16,545 bases of DNA from Gemmatimonadota bacterium (GTDB lineage Bacteria > JBHIER01 > G020348925), in NCBI GenBank assembly GCA_020348925.1, contig CP070758.1:542742-559286 (forward strand). Reading direction: 5' to 3'. Below the pieces are notes generated by a model, which was not told the DNA's origin, ran no database searches, and was given only the letters and a program-made list of their open reading frames with translations. A program made the position numbers and the translations under genes. This document shows positions 14,654 to 16,545 of the stretch, one piece after another. How positions within the stretch are numbered: the stretch's first letter is position 1; each line of letters opens with the position of its first letter.

Positions 14654-16545
14654 ATGACTAAGCACCATATAGTCCTTTGCATCGTCATCGCCCTGACACT
14701 GGCGATGGCACTTGCTTCCCTGGCTGATGTGCCGCAGCTTATCAGTTTTCAGGGCAAACTGAGTGACAATGTCGGCAATCCATTAAACGGTCACTACGAA
14801 ATCACTTTTCGCATCTATAATGTCCAATCGGGAGGAACACCCCTCTGGTCGGAGACACTGAATGTGCAGTGCGAGGATGGACTGTACAGTGTTATTCTTG
14901 GAAAGATCAGCCTCATCGCTCTCGACTTCGCCGGTCAGTATTGGCTGGGTGTCCAGATCACAGGTGAGGGTGAGCTCTCGCCCAGGTACGAGTTAACCTC
15001 TGTTCCAGGAGCCTTCAGGGCCGCTGTGGCCGACTCTGCGGTAACATCCGCCTCAGCGGTTAACGCAGATAAAGTGGACAATAGAGATGCCGATGATTTT
15101 GCTGTCTCTGATCATCAGCACGACGATCGCTACTACACTGAGATGGAATTGAATACATCAGATGGCAACCCGCCCAATGAGGGTTCCAACCGAATGAGCT
15201 GGGATAACCTGACCGACGTACCCGCAGGTTTTGCAGATGGTACTGACGAAGTTGGTGAACCTGGTCAAAGTCTGTCTCAGGTAAGTGCAGGTACCGGCAT
15301 CAACGTAACTGACCCAACGGGTCCGACAGCAACTGTGGCCCACGCGACCGATGCGTCAGCCCTGCCTAATGCCCACCACACCAAGACCACCTCTGCCTCT
15401 GAATTGAATTCGGGAACTTTGGATAACGCCCGTTTTTCGGCTTACAGCGATCTGGGTGCCGAAGGGAAGATTGGGACCGGTTCTGACCAAGTGTCAACTG
15501 GCGATCACAACCACGACGCTGATTATGTGAACGCTGGCCAGGATAATTCCATCACCAGTGGGATGATCGTAAATGGTACGATACAGCAGGCAGATGTTTC
15601 TTTCTCTATAGGAGATGGCCACTCGCTTGATGCGGCCGACGGAGATCCGACGGATGTAGTGTATGTGGATAATACTGGGAAAGTTGGCATCGGGATAACG
15701 AATCCGTCAGAGAAATTGGATGTTGAAGGAAGTATTCGTGCAAGCGGTACTGTCAGCAGCGGAAATTCGGTGACTATTGACGGGTCAAATCACCGCATCA
15801 ATTCTTCCGACACATTTGAACTATATGTGAATGGGGATCGTGCTCTTCGCATTGAATCCCAATCTGAATTTCCGACTATCATAGGGGGATTCAGTGAGAA
15901 TGTCGTCAAGACAGGTGTGTGGGGTGCTGTTATTGCTGGGGGCGGAGAAATAGACAGAATCAATCAGGTAACTGATAGATATGGCACAGTGGGGGGGGGC
16001 TCCGGAAATCAGGCTGGCGACAACGAGGGAACGATAACCGACGCCATCTACGCCACCGTTGGTGGGGGCACTATCAATACAGCCAGCGGGAGTAATGCCA
16101 CAGTCAGCGGGGGCAAATACAATACAGCCAGCGGGAGTGGTGCCACAGTCAGCGGGGGCGCATTCAATACAGCGGGCGGAGTTAACGCCACTGTCAGCGG
16201 GGGGCAAAGCAACATCGCCAGTAGCTACAGGGCCACGGTCGGCGGGGGAGAAAACAACGAAGCCAGCGGTTCCAGAGGCACCATTAGCGGAGGCGGTGGC
16301 AACGAAGCTGGTGGCGGTTTTTCCACCGTTGGCGGGGGTTACCACAATACAGCGAGCGGAGATTACGCTACTGTCAGTGGGGGGGATGGCAACATCGCCA
16401 GTGGCCACAGTGCCAACATCGGCGGGGGAGCAAACAACGAAGCCAGTGGTTACACCGCAACTGTTCCAGGAGGGCGAGATAACTCCGCCGTTAGGTCTTA
16501 CAGTTTTGCCGCCGGCCGGCGGGCTAAGGCCAATCATGAAGGAAC
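14654..16545 (+). CDS. Large secreted surface/tail-fibre-like protein with 15-residue glycine-rich repeats (partial, open at right edge)
   Basis: From the ATG at 14654 the frame is open for more than 630 codons to the window end. GGAGG lies six bases upstream. A signal peptide (MTKHHIVLCIVIALTLAMAL, then ASLA) leads into a beta-rich module, PQLISFQGKLSDNVGNPLNG to about residue 110, common at the start of large FCB and deltaproteobacterial fibre proteins; it ends YELTSVPGAFRAAVADSA. Next are linker segments with fibre-type motifs (DHQHDDRYYTEMEL, VGIGITNPSEKLDVEGSIRA). From about residue 467 a run of 15-residue repeats, consensus ATVSGGxxNxASGxx, extends to about residue 616, followed by SFAAGRRAKANHEG. 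Such arrays resemble YadA/Hep_Hag-like trimeric fibre heads. Similar proteins often end in a chaperone or intramolecular-cleavage domain, which would lie outside this window. Adhesion or envelope decoration is the inferred role. Confidence 0.85.
   Translation, partial: MTKHHIVLCIVIALTLAMALASLADVPQLISFQGKLSDNVGNPLNGHYEITFRIYNVQSGGTPLWSETLNVQCEDGLYSVILGKISLIALDFAGQYWLGVQITGEGELSPRYELTSVPGAFRAAVADSAVTSASAVNADKVDNRDADDFAVSDHQHDDRYYTEMELNTSDGNPPNEGSNRMSWDNLTDVPAGFADGTDEVGEPGQSLSQVSAGTGINVTDPTGPTATVAHATDASALPNAHHTKTTSASELNSGTLDNARFSAYSDLGAEGKIGTGSDQVSTGDHNHDADYVNAGQDNSITSGMIVNGTIQQADVSFSIGDGHSLDAADGDPTDVVYVDNTGKVGIGITNPSEKLDVEGSIRASGTVSSGNSVTIDGSNHRINSSDTFELYVNGDRALRIESQSEFPTIIGGFSENVVKTGVWGAVIAGGGEIDRINQVTDRYGTVGGGSGNQAGDNEGTITDAIYATVGGGTINTASGSNATVSGGKYNTASGSGATVSGGAFNTAGGVNATVSGGQSNIASSYRATVGGGENNEASGSRGTISGGGGNEAGGGFSTVGGGYHNTASGDYATVSGGDGNIASGHSANIGGGANNEASGYTATVPGGRDNSAVRSYSFAAGRRAKANHEG
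16052..16501 (+). repeat. Ten tandem 45-bp coding repeats
   Basis: Ten in-frame 45-bp units start at 16052, 16097, 16142, 16187, 16232, 16277, 16322, 16367, 16412 and 16457. Each encodes a variant of ATVSGGxxNxASGxx. Some blocks are identical at DNA level: the first 18 bases of units 2 and 3 match exactly. A degenerate unit with a short insertion (GTVGGGSGNQAG) precedes the array near 15985. Unit number could change by recombination or replication slippage. Confidence 0.9.

Noticed and set aside
16052-16501. Regular repeats considered as a CRISPR array
   Set aside because: The units are contiguous, degenerate and in frame with a coding sequence, with no unique spacers and no cas genes.
15821-16537. 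Long minus-strand open frame (238 codons) under the fibre gene
   Set aside because: It is antisense to the 45-bp repeat array; the periodic sequence keeps the opposite frame open. The plus-strand frame has a signal peptide, a ribosome binding site and known motifs.

Overview
The window looks like a chromosome fragment from a Gram-negative bacterium of the FCB type (Bacteroidota relatives such as KSB1, Zixibacteria, Marinimicrobia or Calditrichota). I cannot place it to phylum. The main clues are a secreted protein ending in a Por-type (T9SS-like) sorting domain with the FQNHPNPFNP signature, a 770-residue outer-membrane protein of the CBM9/DUF5916 type, a FISUMP-domain protein and a long repeat-bearing surface fibre. 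Base composition is intermediate, with AT-rich intergenic stretches. I see no rRNA, tRNA, CRISPR array, insertion sequence or phage module.

Left part (1-10211): eleven genes all read leftward. In order of transcription they are a PhzF-like isomerase, an atypical SDR oxidoreductase, an EamA/DMT exporter, a LUD-domain protein, a small cupin, the CBM9/DUF5916 outer-membrane protein, an AhpD/CMD-family thiol oxidoreductase, a TauE/SafE permease, a flavoprotein with an Isf-type cysteine cluster, an M19 dipeptidase and a LysE-type exporter cut by the left edge. Only the flavoprotein and dipeptidase overlap (4 bp, ATGA). The other gaps are 58-230 bp, so several transcription units are possible. The set mixes redox and small-molecule enzymes with three unrelated exporters. 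A LysR-type regulator (10312-11193) is divergent from phzF, across a spacer with two overlapping back-to-back promoters.

The most notable gene is the AhpD-like one (3038-3409). A normal translation stops at residue 64, but the TGA sits exactly where the family has the second cysteine of its CxxC active site. The frame continues with the family's conserved His and C-terminal half to a TAG. A perfect 7-bp hairpin with a GUGC loop begins 12 nt after the TGA, where a bacterial SECIS element should lie. I read it as a CxxU selenoprotein.

Right part (11194-16545): three rightward genes for exported proteins separated by long spacers. They are a 333-residue protein with a C-terminal sorting domain, a 367-residue protein with two dockerin-like calcium repeats, a cysteine-rich segment and a FISUMP domain, and a >630-residue surface or tail-fibre-like protein with at least ten 15-residue repeats, still open at the right edge. 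The stretch 13857-14653 holds no gene I can support.
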